Counted from the stretch's first letter, positions 1 through 10,544 are shown. The stretch is DNA of 64,000 nt from Bedellia somnulentella (GCA_963576735.1 OY755177.1:930001-994000); one strand, 5' to 3'. Notes: a model not told the origin generated them from the letters alone. Made by a program: numbers and translations.

Positions 1-306
1 CATAATAACATAACATAACATAAACGTTCACGCCTAATATCCCCGAAGGGGTTGGCAGAGGTACTAATACTTCTGAACATCACGTGACTTTGTCACCTGG
101 TGTTCAGAGTACCCACGTTTTGCATGGACAGTGTACTCACGTGATAGGGGGCAGGCCTATCGCCGTTTTGTACGAATACACTGTCTAAGCAAAACGTGGG
201 TACCTTCTCTGGAAACTAGATGGCGCTTGCCACGTGAGTTCAGAAGTATTGGTACCTCTGCCAACCCCTTCGGGGATAAACGGCGTGAACGTTTATGTTA
301 TGTTAT
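1..306. mobile_element. SINE-B, two halves joined head to head
   Basis: Bases 1-185 are a minus-strand SINE-B (tail CATAACATAACATAAACG, then CCCCGAAGGGGTTGGCAGAG). Near 180-185 the sequence flips to the plus strand and runs out to GAACGTTTATGTTATG. The flip falls on CACTGTC, a motif both halves share, as in a 5' inversion made by twin priming. The halves are different subtypes: the left has TTCTGAACATCACGTGAC, the right has the CTAGATGGCGCT variant. The left end is cut by the window edge, so a target-site duplication cannot be checked. Confidence 0.8.
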
Positions 307-470
307 TATTTTGTGTATGGCTCTTACGTGTAACTGTCCTGAGGCCGCAATGCTGGTGAGACTGAAAGGGAAGGGGTTCATTGAATAAGTAATAACCCTA
401 TTTAATATATAAAAAAATACCGTTATTATTGTTGTTATACTAATTTCATCTTTCAAGATCTTTTCAACAT

Positions 471-695
471 GCATACATATACTCACGGCTATAAATCCCT
501 AGAAGGGGGTAGCCAGAGCTAAGGAATTAGTAATAGTTGAGTGGGGAAAAGATGGTAAAATAAAGGTTGTTGGTGATGGGTCTCCAACCACATCGCCCAA
601 AAATCCCTTAATAGCCCAAATACCGTTAGTCGCCTCTTACGTAAACCCACTGGAAGAAATGGGGTAGTGCCATTCTAAGCCGGCACTACAGAGAC
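471..695 (-). mobile_element. SINE-A copy with 15-bp target-site duplication
   Basis: Reads (minus strand) from a damaged head near 695 to the tail CATACATATACTCACGGC near 471. AGATCTTTTCAACAT lies at 456-470 and again at 696-710, a perfect 15-bp TSD. This is one of the clearest proofs in the window that the family inserts by target-primed reverse transcription. The head ends CACTACAGAGAC instead of the usual CACTACACAGC. Confidence 0.9.
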
Positions 696-841
696 AGATC
701 TTTTCAACATCTACAAAATAAAACTTTTATCTGATCTGCGTATAAAACAAAGACTTTAAAGTTGAGACTTTGTGCATACTTCTCTAAAAGGACGCAAAGT
801 TATTCTTATATAGTTAATCTTGAACTTTAGGCTATCTACTT

Positions 842-994
842 ATAAATAAAAAAAAAGAAAGGAAAGAAAAATTTCGACACCGGCGGGGTTCGAACCCGCA
901 ACCTCTTTCTTTTATTTAATTTTTTCTTTCCTTTATTTATCTTTTACTTATTAGTTATAATCCCCACATGAGGTTTTCGTGTCAAAAACATCAA
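842..994. mobile_element. SINE-C, short inverted copy
   Basis: The left part is the minus-strand 3' tail plus the T-arm of the tRNA-like body (GGGTTCGAACCCGCAACC). The right part is a plus-strand tail (TTTCTTTCCTTTATTTATC, then CCCCACATGAGG). The rest of the tRNA is missing at the flip point. TATCTACTT at 833-841 and 995-1003 is a 9-bp TSD, so the inverted structure went in as one piece. Confidence 0.75.
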
Positions 995-1003
995 TATCTA
1001 CTT

Positions 1004-1869
1004 TGTGTCAGGTAAGTGTTTGAAAGCCTTAAAACGACTGTATCTAAATAACTAATATAAAATGATATGATAGAACCGCGCCACCCCTACATGCGGCTGT
1101 CAGGGGCGGTCACCGTGCAATGCGAGGTGATCATAAACCCGCGCGCATGTTCTTACATAATAATATTCTTGAAATACCCTCCCTCGGGACGAATACGAAA
1201 ACTTGAGAATAGTATCAGTTGGCTTATATTTTTGTGAGGATTTTTGATAAGTTTGGGAATATATTTCATTCCTTTTTTTGTTGGTTTATTTAAGTTAGTT
1301 TTGAGTAGTTTTATTTTTCTTTTTTAAGTATGATTTAATGTCTTTATTATTTAAAGTTCAAACTTAAACTTTTAACTATCAATAATATTGAATAAAGGTA
1401 TCTTTATTATTAATTTAAAAACTTTGTTTTAAATTTTGCCCATGCAAGTTACCCAATGTAAATGAGGCTTGTACCTGATGTTAGATTTATAGATAGATAT
1501 AGCCCATCGCAATTTCACTCTTCAATACCTTGAAGCCCAAATCGAATCTTTTTATTTAATTTGTTAAATTTGTCTCCATGTCATTCCCAGTGTAATACAC
1601 CGAAGGGTCTGACAGGAAATGGTCAGTGCAAGACAAACTAGTCCTGCATGCGTCATAACGCACCGCGATCCGCTTTTCACCGGATCAAACTGGTTTCGGC
1701 TGGGTGAAACTGGATTGTTGTTTAAATATAATATTTTTTAGGGAAAAATCATTTTTCATATAACAAACAAAAAAAAAGTTTCAACAGAGGATGTTATTGT
1801 AAAATTCTAAGTTCCATGTTGACAATGAGACTATTATTAGAAGTTGAAGAAATTAAGGCAGAAAAGAAA
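1004..1869. other. Unique AT-rich gap
   Basis: No gene or repeat family is recognised. Two GC-richer patches stand out, at about 1073-1150 (CCGCGCCACCCC, ACCCGCGCGCATG) and 1640-1710 (CGCACCGCGATCCGC). Neither contains a convincing open frame or core promoter. Confidence 0.5.
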
Positions 1870-1980
1870 ACATAACATAAAATAACATAAACGTTCACGC
1901 CGAATATCCCCGAAGGGGTTGGCAGAGGTACTAATACTTCTGGACATCACGTGACTTTGTCACCTGGTGTTCAGAGTACC
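1870..1980 (-). mobile_element. SINE-B, 5'-truncated 3' end
   Basis: It keeps the tail (ATAACATAAACGTTCACG) and the block to TGTTCAGAGTACC, then stops abruptly. The tRNA head and central core are absent, as expected for incomplete reverse transcription. No clear TSD was found. Confidence 0.8.
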
Positions 1981-2023
1981 TAATTTTAATTTTATAAACA
2001 ATTGATACAAATATAGTGAAATA

Positions 2024-2276
2024 ATTGCTATGTACCTAGTGTCGGCTTAGAATAGCATTAACCTATTTTTCCGGTGGGTGCACGTAAGAGGTGACTAACG
2101 GACTTGGGGCTTTTGAAAGAATTTTTGGGCGATGCGGTTGGAGACCTATCCCCAACAACCTTTATTTTTACCATCTTTTCCCCACTCTACTTTCCAAAAG
2201 TGGCCGAGGAACTTCTAGTTCCTCAGCTCTGGCTACCACTTCTAGGGATTTACAGCCGTGAGTATTTGTATGTATG
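2024..2276 (+). mobile_element. SINE-A copy with 12-bp TSD
   Basis: Runs from a slightly damaged head (GCTATGTACCTAGTGTCGGC) to AGTATTTGTATGTATG. TATAGTGAAATA occurs at 2012-2023 and 2277-2288. The 70-codon open frame over it is only a translation of the repeat. Confidence 0.9.
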
Positions 2277-2288
2277 TATAGTGAAATA

Positions 2289-2688
2289 TTCCAAATACTA
2301 TCGTCAGAGATATTGAGTTAAAATTTGAGACAACAACTATACCCTACACGTTTCATACTACGGAAATTATTTTAGCAGGAATTTAAAATATTATTTGATT
2401 CAATTTAATATAACCATAGATGAAAATGTGACTAAGACATTTAGAAAAAAGTGAACAAAGCAAACGCGGTAAACAAAACTGTTAATAGTTTAATCTCAAG
2501 TCAGCTGGTATCTGAAAAGGCTTGAATGTATGAAAGTGTATGAAGCTAAGTGTATGCAACAAATGTTGAGTGTGGTAGAAGAAGCAGTTAGCATTAGAGT
2601 AGAGTAAATGTTGTAGAGATGAGGTTTGAGGTTTCATTTGATTATCTTTTTAAATAATTAAGGGATATACATTTGAATTCTAAAAAAT
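2289..2688. other. Unique AT-rich gap
   Basis: Nothing recognised. There is a GTGTATGAAG / AAGTGTATG purine-rich patch around 2525-2560. Confidence 0.5.
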
Positions 2689-2942
2689 ACATACATACAT
2701 ACATACATATACTCACGGCTATAAATCCCTAGAAAGAGTAGCCAGAGCTAACGAATTAGAAATTCCTCAGCCACTTTTGGAAGTTGCGTGGGGAAAAGAT
2801 GGTAAAATAAAGGTTGTTGGTGATGGGTCTCCAACCGCATCGCCCAAAAATCCCTTAAAAAGCCTCAATACCGTTAGACGCCTCTTACGTACACCCACCG
2901 GAAGAAAAGGGGTAGTGCTATTTTATGCCGAAACTACACAGC
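2689..2942 (-). mobile_element. SINE-A, near full length
   Basis: The tail ATACATACATACATACATAC on the left is one of the longest in the window. The right end is ACTACACAGC. Flanks are A-rich on both sides (CTAAAAAAT, AAAATTAC), so any TSD is ambiguous. Confidence 0.85.
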
Positions 2943-3264
2943 AAAATTACATTTTATAAAATAATAATAATATTTTATTCGAACTCAGCTTAGGTTTTGC
3001 CAAGTAATGTTACTGCAGATATAAAATATTTTGATCTTCTTGAAGTAAACGCTAGCCGATGAAGGTCAAAACTAAGGGGTAGAAAAATCGATACGTTACC
3101 GTAAAGGGTGTCAAATGGTTGTTAATCTTATGCAGAAGGGTGCATAATTGTTCACCCCTGTACAGTAAGCACATGTGCGATTTAGTGTCATTTTTTTACT
3201 AGAATACTTAGTGGAAAGACCACTGCTTTTAATGCAGCAAACGTGAGTTCGAATTTTATTCATA

Positions 3265-3512
3265 CATGCATACTTACATATACTCACGGTCATAAATTCC
3301 TAGATAGGGTAGCCAGAGCTAAGGAATCAGAAATTCTTCAGCCACTTTTGGAATGTTAAGTGGGGAAAAGATGGTAAAATAAAGGTTGTTGGTGATGGGT
3401 CTCCAACCGCATCGCCCAAAAATCCCTTAATAGCCCCATACAGTTAGTCGCCTCTTACGTACATGGAGTACATGGGGTAAGTGTTATTCTAAACCGACAC
3501 TACACGGCTACT
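3265..3512 (-). mobile_element. SINE-A copy with 11-bp TSD
   Basis: TTTTATTCATA flanks it at 3254-3264 and 3513-3523. The head reads CCGACACTACACGGC. A small deletion removes part of the CCCACCGGAAGAAATG stretch. Confidence 0.88.
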
Positions 3513-3523
3513 TTTTATTCATA

Positions 3524-4694
3524 TTTAGTTAATTTGTCAAGGTTGTAAACGGAAAGAGAAATCATCTTGAAGTAACTCACGTGATTTGATGTGCTTTGTC
3601 ATATGACAGTGATAAGCTAAAAGTTTTTTTTTTCTAAATAGAACAGTAAAATAATTATGTATATGAAAAGTTACCGATGTTAATATTTTATCTAAATTCG
3701 TTTCATCATTGACGTAAATAATTGAGCATATAATTTATTTTCTAATATTGTTACTCTTAATTTTATTAAATTAAAATCACAATTATTAATATAAATGTGT
3801 CTATACAAAAATTTATTGTTCATTTATTAACGTGTGAAAATGTCAACACCAGGTGACTGTCCAATCCTGATATTCAGAAATTTTAGTTACTCTGCCACCG
3901 GTTCAGGAAAATACAGTGCGAACGTTGAGTTTCATCAAGGTTATTAACAGTGAGAGCAAAAATGTGAAGCAACACACAAGGCAAAGTTTCACTTAGTTGT
4001 GCTGAAGTGAGTAAATAACAGATCTGCCTCCTTTATAATTAAAACAACGTACTACAAATACTATCTCAGCCATCCAATCAGGAATATTAACTATATTTTA
4101 TTCAATTAGGTACGACCACAGAGAAATATATCATTATGCAATTTTTAAACATTTTTTCTTCATCAAACGTCATTTTTTAATCACAAAACTTAAGCCTAAT
4201 TGAACTCACTACACACACATGCACACACATACGCTCAATCTTTTATTCTCTCAATGCTATTTAAGGCCACCCTATTCGGAATATCTGCACTTATTATTAC
4301 GCCCGGCGGCCACTGGGGTCGGCACGCGCACTATTGTTCCGATTTCTAAACTTTTAATATCGACCTATACCTTGTCACGTGTGTTAAGGGGTACGATATA
4401 GTGCAAGCTATGATATAAAACCGCTTTACAAATTATATTTTGTGGTTAGTTAGGGGGTGGATTTTTAGTGTTATTTTAGTTATAAAATTCAAGCATTTTA
4501 CTCTTTTTATTCGTTTTTTGTTCATATATATATCTATAAGATAATTAAACAGCATGCACCTATCAAAATAAAGTCAACCGAGATTCTTTATTCCTTTAAA
4601 AAAGTAAGTTTTGGTCACTTTATTCATTTTGAGGAAGGAAATTATTAAATTCTTTAAGAATAATATTTATCTCTAGTCAACAAGTTATATTAGT
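3524..4694. other. Unique gap with CA-rich patch
   Basis: No gene recognised. CA-rich simple sequence (CACACACATGCACACACATA) lies near 4210-4230. A short GC-rich stretch near 4298-4345 (CGCCCGGCGGCCACTGGGG) has no detectable domain. Confidence 0.5.
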
Positions 4695-4946
4695 GCCGTG
4701 TAGTTTCAGCTAAGAACAGCACTACCCCATTTTTTCTTGCGGTTGTTCATAAGAGGCGGCAAAAGGTATCGGAGCTTTTGGAGTGATTTTAGGGCGATGC
4801 GGTTGGAGACCCATCAACAAAAACATTTACTTTAACTAATCTTTTCCCTACTCAACTTCCAAAACTGTCTAAAGAATTTCTTATTCTGAAGTTCCGGATA
4901 CCCGTTCTAAGGATTTCTAGCCGTGAGTTTATGTTTGTATGTATGT
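4695..4946 (+). mobile_element. SINE-A, diverged copy
   Basis: The head (GCCGTGTAGTTTCAGC), the GATGCGGTTGGAGACCC block and the tail (GAGTTTATGTTTGTATGTATG) are all present with many substitutions, so this is an older insertion. Confidence 0.85.
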
Positions 4947-4965
4947 CTGCACAAAAATTTTGCAG

Positions 4966-5020
4966 TCAGTAGGGCGAACCCGTGACCTCCGAACCCAAAG
5001 TTAGCCACCTAACCACTCGA
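4966..5020 (-). repeat. tRNA-like SINE fragment (family D)
   Basis: Read on the minus strand it gives CGAGTGGTTAGGTGGCTAAC followed by GGTCACGGGTTCGCCC. This resembles the D-loop side and T-arm (internal promoter boxes A and B) of a Leu/Ser-type tRNA-derived SINE. It abuts the MITE-M copy directly. Confidence 0.5.
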
Positions 5021-5168
5021 CCTGTAGGGCAAGCACGAGCGGTGTTTAAACTAGTTATCACGTGGGATAAAGCAGCCATCTCTTACGCACTTACTTAGTA
5101 TCGTATACTGCCATCTCATTCTAACCGTTATCGTGTCGATAAAATAGTGCTCATGCTTGCCCTACAGG
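5021..5168. mobile_element. MITE-M copy 1 with 20-bp terminal inverted repeats
   Basis: Starts CCTGTAGGGCAAGCACGAGC and ends with the near-perfect reverse complement GCTCATGCTTGCCCTACAGG. The interior (TAGTTATCACGTGGGATAAAG, then ATCGTATACTGCCATCTC) is shared with the copies at 37873 and 41273 in the opposite orientation. It sits between two family D fragments. The TSD is unclear, so the superfamily is unassigned. Confidence 0.75.
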
Positions 5169-5216
5169 GACCCAAAACTAGTCACCTAACCACTCCGCTT
5201 CGGGAACTCGTCAAAT
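5169..5216 (-). repeat. tRNA-like SINE head fragment (family D)
   Basis: The minus strand reads ACGAGTTCCCGAAGCGGAGT then GGTTAGGTGACTAG, the 5' half of a tRNA-like sequence. A matching head occurs at 15678-15735 with the same leader (GAAGAAAGAAAGAAAA). It partly repeats the fragment on the other side of MITE-M. Confidence 0.5.
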
Positions 5217-5779
5217 GTTTTCTTTCTTTCTTCTCACGTATGTATAAATATTATCATGTCCCGATTTTGATCGACAATTCACTAGTTCAGCTTAGTCTAA
5301 TAAAGATAGCTTGTGATGGAAAATCAGCTTAATACTTTCGCTATTCCCATTTCGCACGGTAAATAAATATTTTTCGAATTAACTTGGGGTGGATTATTAA
5401 TATCACTGGCGGGCTTACGGTCAATGGAGAGATTTTTATTTATTTTATTTATTAGTACAGGGATTAAATAGCTGTAAAGGTAGATTCGCTTGTTTGTAAT
5501 GGTCTTTCGGGTTTATTAATTTTGATATATTGCTCGTTGGTTTTTTAAATTGTTTTTTTAATTATAATTTTGTGTTTTAATAATTCCGAACTAACGATCT
5601 TCTTTATTTGATTTAAAGTCATTTAATAACGCGGAACTAGGCGAATAAAACTTACGTGACTATGTACTAGGTTAGTTCTTCGGGATTTAGACGACTTCCT
5701 TATTATCAGAGGTAAGGCTATAAAAGTATGTATATCATTGGTTGGATAACTGTTAAATCCCACATTTATATAATTAATT
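5217..5779. other. Unique AT-rich gap
   Basis: No gene recognised. Around 5435-5475 a TTTATTTATTTTATTTATT run precedes AGTACAGGGATTAAATAGC. This may be a worn non-LTR 3' end on the minus strand, but it is too short to name. Confidence 0.4.
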
Positions 5780-5790
5780 TAAATGAACAA

Positions 5791-6003
5791 TCCTTCCGGT
5801 GGGTGTACGTAAGAGACGACTAACGGTATTGGGGCTATAAGGGATTTTTGGGCGATGCGGTTGGAGACCCATCACCAAAAACCTTTATTTTACCATCTTT
5901 TCCCCACTCATCTTTCCGCAAGTGGCTGAGGAATTTCTAATTCCTTAGCACTGGCTACCCCTTCTAGGGATCTATAGCCGTGAGTATATGTATGTATGTA
6001 TGT
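5791..6003 (+). mobile_element. SINE-A, 5'-truncated with TSD
   Basis: The head is missing and the copy begins at CCTTCCGGTGGGTGTACG. TAAATGAACAA (5780-5790) and TAAATAAACAA (6004-6014) match at 10 of 11 bases. A truncated copy with a TSD shows that truncation happened during insertion, not by later deletion. Confidence 0.88.
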
Positions 6004-6542
6004 TAAATAAACAAGATGAATGTTCGTTGAAAAGTTTTGGGTGTTAACTTTATATAAAATTATGCGCTTAATTTTCAACTATCAATTGCTTAGTTTTGAT
6101 ACCCTATCTCAGACTACGGCCTTTAAGCCTGTTTTAATTGCTTTGTAGTATATGTTTTTAATTATTAAACTTTCGAGTAAAGTTCAAAAACACATTTATT
6201 TTGATACTGTATTCATCAGTATAATATACAAAAGTCAGATATTTTTTTTTGTTCAAATGCTCATTTATCAAATATCTACTTTTTGACTTACTAGTGTATT
6301 TACGAGTAAAGGGGCATGTCTCCTGCCGCTTTGTACGAATACTCAACAACATGATAATGTATTGACTCAATCTGGCATTCCTCACGATTTTTCTGTGACC
6401 ATTAATAAATAAACCACATTATGATATGAGTTAGGAAAAGGTATATTGGTGTTAATCTGATTAAGGGTTTGAATCCTCACCTTATCCTCGCTGAGAAAGG
6501 TATTTATTTTTGTTTGATAATGATACTTAATGATATATAAAA

Positions 6543-6600
6543 GGAACATACAGACATAGATATACTCACGGCACAAAAACTAAAAAGAGGTATTCAGAGC
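6543..6600 (-). mobile_element. SINE-A 3' fragment
   Basis: GATATACTCACGGC followed by AAAAAGAGGTATTCAGAGCT aligns with the tail-proximal 55 bp of the family. The rest is absent or unrecognisable. Confidence 0.6.
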
Positions 6601-7050
6601 TAGAAAACTCTATACAAGGAATTAAATCTATAATGGCTTTACTATACATATCTGGTATCTCCTGCTTTAAGGCATGTATTTAAAACTTCTATAAACAACC
6701 CTCAAGTTGTGTTACTTTGTTAAACATCATCGATAGAAAAACATTTACGCATTATTTTATTACAGAGTTTTAGTTCCGCTACTAGCCACTACGCGGCGCT
6801 ACGCAGCACTCTCGGTTTTAAATATCTCGCAGAAAATATTTAAATATTACATCAAAATATTTAGACGTGTCGTTTTGTTGAATCAATAATATTATTCTGT
6901 ACCAACTAATCAATCAAAAGAACCGGGAGTTAATGATAAATTTTACAGGTAAATTTTATATGCATTAGTTTTTATAGGGTCCTTTACAAAGTTTTCACTT
7001 AAAATAAAACAGTAATGAAGCAAAAAGCTAAACACAAATAAATAAAACTA
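6601..7050. other. Unique gap
   Basis: AT-rich. One GC-richer patch at about 6778-6815 (CTACTAGCCACTACGCGGCG) has no coding evidence. Confidence 0.5.
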
Positions 7051-7703
7051 ACTCAAACTTTCACACTATATATCCCCGAAGAGGTTGGCAGAGGTACTTA
7101 TTCTACTGAAAATCACGTGACATTGTCACCTGGTGTTCAGAGTACCCACATTTTGCTTGGACAGTATACTCACGTAATGCCAATCAAAGTTTTGGACGAA
7201 TATACCGTCACATGACAAAGATCAATTTAGCCATGTGGGTTTCCTCACGATGTTTTCCCTCGCCGTTAACATACATACATTTACTCACGGCTATAAATCC
7301 CTAAAACGGGTAGCCAGAGCTGAGAAATTAGAAATTCTTCAGCCACTTTTGGAAGTTGAGTTGGGAAAAGATGGTAGAATAAAGGTTGTTGGTGATGGGT
7401 CTCCAACCGCATCGCCCAAAAATCCCTTAAAAATCCCCAAGTCCGTTAGTCGCCTCTTACGCACACCCACCGGAAAGAAATGGGGTAGTGCTATTCTAAG
7501 CCGACACTACACAGCTAGAAATGAAGTAGTGCTATTCTCAGCCGACACTACACAGCTGTTACCGTTAACAACCATGATAAATTAACAACACTTAAATTTA
7601 CAACAATTAGTAAAAAGAAATTGATGTAGGCCCGACCCGGGATTTGAACCCTGATCATCTACATGATGAGCGGTGTACTACCCACTGAGCTATCACGGTT
7701 GCG
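7051..7703 (-). mobile_element. SINE-B, full length, split by a SINE-A
   Basis: The tail end is near 7058 and the tRNA-derived head is near 7630-7703, where the minus strand gives CCGTGATAGCTCAGTGGGTA (box A) and GGGTTCAAATCCCGGG (box B). Many substitutions mark it as old. A SINE-A sits in it at 7271-7561, duplicating the SINE-B motif CCGTTAAC. Confidence 0.85.
7271..7561 (-). mobile_element. SINE-A nested in SINE-B, with doubled head
   Basis: CCGTTAAC at 7263-7270 and 7562-7569 is the TSD inside SINE-B. The head (…AGCCGACACTACACAGC) occurs twice, at about 7498-7515 and 7540-7556, separated by AGAAATGAAGTAGTGC. A similar doubled head is seen at 62040-62080. The nesting shows this SINE-A is younger than its host. 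Confidence 0.9.
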
Positions 7704-7981
7704 GTAAATATGTTTTTATTTTACAAACAACCCTACTAACATATAATAACAACATTTTGAAGACAATACTAATGTTGTAACGACGAAGGGAAATATATCC
7801 ATGTGGGAATGACGAGTAAGCAAATGAAAAGACAAGGGGTGTGACGTCACAGATATCTCCACTAATGGGCTCATACTTGTCTCTAGCACTCAGAAATGTA
7901 TGAAGATAACTTAGATATATTTTACTAGTTGATTCTCAACAGCAGTTAATGTTTAATTATAAATCTATTGAAATTTTAATT

Positions 7982-8227
7982 ACATAAATACATATACTCA
8001 CGGTTATAAATCCCTATAAGGGGTAGCCAGAGCTAGGGAATTAGAAATTCCTCAGCCACTTTTGGAAAGTTTAGTTAGAAAAAGATGGTAAAATAAAGGT
8101 TGTTGGTGATGGGTCTCCAACCGCATCGCCCAAAAAACCCTTATAAGCCCCAATACCGTTAGTCGCCTCTTACGTACACCCGCCGGAAGAAATGGGGTAG
8201 TGTTATTCTAAGCCGACACTACACAGC
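7982..8227 (-). mobile_element. SINE-A, near full length
   Basis: It is bounded by AAATTTTAATTACAT on the left and AAAATTTAATTCACAT on the right, an imperfect TSD. Otherwise it is a typical AACGGTATTGGGGC-type copy. Confidence 0.85.
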
Positions 8228-8268
8228 ACTTAAAATTTAATTCACATGTAAAAACAAATAGTATATAT

Positions 8269-8588
8269 TCATAAATAAAAGATGTTATTAAAGGAAAGAA
8301 AAATTTCGACACTGGCGGGGTTCGAACCCGCGACCTTCGGGTATACGCCCCCGTCGCTCTGCCAACTGAGCTACAGTGTCAGTTGGCATCCAGCGCGAAA
8401 TTTCTCTATCCTATTTCGCGCTGGATGCCAACTGACACTGTAGCTCAGTTGGCAGAGCGACGGGGGCGTATACCCGAAGGTCGCGGGTTCGAACCCCGCC
8501 AGTGTCGAAATTTTTCTTTCCTTTAATAACATCTTTTATTTATGAGTAATAATCCCCACATGAGGAATTCATGTCAAAAAACATTAAA
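8269..8588. mobile_element. SINE-C hairpin: two tRNA-like bodies head to head
   Basis: Bases 8269-8400 and 8414-8545 are perfect reverse complements (132 bp each) around a 13-nt loop. Each arm holds a 73-nt tRNA-like body, minus strand at 8308-8380 and plus strand at 8434-8506. Each body has a 7-bp acceptor stem (GACACTG/CAGTGTC), a D-stem GCTC/GAGC and a 5-bp T-stem with loop TTCGAAC. The anticodon arm is irregular: an 8-nt loop GGCGTATA on a 4-bp CGGG/CCCG stem. AAATAGTATATAT at 8256-8268 and 8589-8601 is a 13-bp TSD, so the palindrome inserted as a unit. Confidence 0.88.
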
Positions 8589-8649
8589 AAATAGTATATA
8601 TGACAAATACCAAATATCGAATACTATCTCAAGACTCAAAGATTAAAAC

Positions 8650-8706
8650 TTTCATGCCGTACATGCTCGATGGGGTTGGGAGAGGTACAAATACTTCTGA
8701 ACATGA
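8650..8706 (-). mobile_element. SINE-B 3' fragment
   Basis: TCATGCCGTACATGCTCGAT then GGGGTTGGGAGAGGTAC and ATACTTCTGAACAT match the tail-proximal block; the rest is lost. Confidence 0.65.
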
Positions 8707-9555
8707 TTTGTCATTTTATACTTCATAAGATTGTTTATAGAACTTTTTTTTTTTTTATTTTGGCTCTCTGGAAATCATAATTGAAAATAACTGTAAAACC
8801 TCAAAAAGATTATCTGAGATTAACTGTGTGTGTATTAAATAAATATATTATAGAACAGTTTGTAATGCTTAGAATATTTAAAATATGTAAGTAATCTGCT
8901 ATCTATATCTGTAAAAATGTATATACCTATTCAGCGACATTCGTATTACGACTTTACACATGCTGTCAACAATTTTAATAGTACTTTAGTACAAACTTAA
9001 TCAAAAAAACTTATTTAAGTCTCTATTCATTTTTGTAGTAACATTACCTAAGGAAATTAATTAGAGGTAAGTAAGTTGCCTTTGTTAGTTCACTCTGATG
9101 ATGTTCCACGGAAGCTGAATATCCAACTCTCAGAGTTTTGATTATGATTTTGAATTTATACACTAATGAGCTTTTGACTTCCTGTATCATGGAGAAATAG
9201 AGGAGGGAGGAATCATCCTTGTGCAACCCTTTGGGGTTATGTCAAGCGATATTATTTAATTGTTTAAGTTTTTGCATATTCAGCTATTTAAAGATTGTAC
9301 ATATATATGTATAGTGTTGTAAAGATACTGATAGTAATTTCAAAGTTTATTTCATTACCTATACAAGTCATTGATTAAATAATGGTGGTGGTTTAAATTA
9401 TTAAATGTGTATTATGATGGAAAGGAAAAAAATAATTAACAGATAAATTTAAATAACATGACCTAAAAACTATTTCTATTAATATTTGGTAGCGTGTTAT
9501 AAAATATCTTAAGCCTTATTTGATAAACAAAGTTAATTAATTTATCGATCTCACC
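8707..9555. other. Unique AT-rich gap
   Basis: No gene recognised. A 60-codon minus-strand frame at 9044-9226 has no recognisable family and no supporting context. Confidence 0.5.
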
Positions 9556-9559
9556 GTCC

Positions 9560-9683
9560 AAAAGTTGTCTGGAAGAGATCCCTTTTAGCGATAAGACCGC
9601 CAATTGTACCTCACTGTAAACTGTTTGATCATAATATTACTTTTGTAAATTTGTGTTTATGTGCAATAAAGAGTTATTCTATT
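9560..9683 (+). mobile_element. LINE-K: non-LTR retrotransposon 3' UTR
   Basis: Contains TTGTCTGGAAGAGATCCC, GCGATAAGACCGCC and a terminal GTGCAATAAAGAGTTATTCT. I recognise this as a common lepidopteran non-LTR 3' end, 5'-truncated to about 125 bp. The inverse copy at 32883 shares the same blocks. No coding part remains. Confidence 0.7.
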
Positions 9684-9751
9684 TAAATTGGCACTTGATA
9701 GCCTTTTCATATAACAATTAAATTTAAAAATACATCATTAATAAAATACTT

Positions 9752-9886
9752 TCATATACTCGCGGCCATAAATCCCAAAAAGGGGTAGACATAAGAGCTG
9801 GAAACGTCTCAGCCACTTTTACCTTTATTCTCCTCTAACGGCACTAGTGGGTAGAGAGGGGTAGTGACATTCACACACTACACGGC
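9752..9886 (-). mobile_element. SINE-A (CGGCCATAAATCCC subtype) with internal deletion
   Basis: The tail end CATATACTCGCGGCC and head end CACACACTACACGGC are both present, but about 110 bp of the middle is missing. Confidence 0.75.
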
Positions 9887-9890
9887 TAAT

Positions 9891-10140
9891 ACATACATAC
9901 GTACATATACTCACGACTATAAATACCAAGAAGGGGTAGCCAGAGCTAAGGAACTAGAAGTTCCTCAACCACTTTTGGAAAGTTGAGTGGGGAAAAGATG
10001 GCAAAATAAAGGTTGTTGGTGATGGGTCTCCAACCGCATCGCCCAAAAATTCCTTAAAAGCCCCAACACCGTTAGTCGCCTCTTACGTACACCCACCAGC
10101 AGAAATGGAATAGTGTTATTGTAAGCCGACACTACACAGC
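9891..10140 (-). mobile_element. SINE-A, full length, adjacent to previous copy
   Basis: The tail ACATACATACGTACATATAC begins 4 bp after the preceding copy; the head ends CACTACACAGC at 10140. GGCTAATA flanks both sides (about 9884-9891 and 10145-10152), a probable short TSD. Confidence 0.85.
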
Positions 10141-10544
10141 AGGTGGCTAATAATATGTATTTAATTATATTAGTTAGCCAAATAGACATATATAAAAGTG
10201 TTGTTGTGTTATTTTATAATGTACGCACAAAACAAAAGCAACCCCGCGGCATCACCTTAAAATCTCCATCGCAAGCCAAAGGGGCGACGTACCAATTAAT
10301 GAATATTTTAACTTTCTCCCGAGACTTAATGGGAGCTCCTGTTGGATTCACGGGATTACGGTTCCACAGGACGCTGATTTATGGATGTTGCCTTCGTTTG
10401 ATTGATTCGAATAAAGTGTTTAAAGCTTAATCGATTGAGGAAAGTGAATTGTCTTGAGTAACGTGGCAATAATTGAAGACGATTCGTTTTGAGAAATAAC
10501 AGCTGTTTTAAATTACAATTATGTATTCCAAATTGTTGGTTTGT
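10141..10544. other. Unique gap
   Basis: A 95-codon plus-strand frame at 10143-10430 lies here. Its sequence matches no family I know and it lacks splice or promoter context, so I do not call a gene. Confidence 0.4.

Noticed and set aside
7235..7585. 116-codon open frame
   Set aside because: It reads through the nested SINE-A and SINE-B; similar peptides recur at every fresh SINE-A copy.
8308..8506. SINE-C bodies as functional tRNA genes
   Set aside because: The anticodon loop is 8 nt on a short stem with no normal 32-38 layout, and every copy lies inside a TSD-flanked mobile element.
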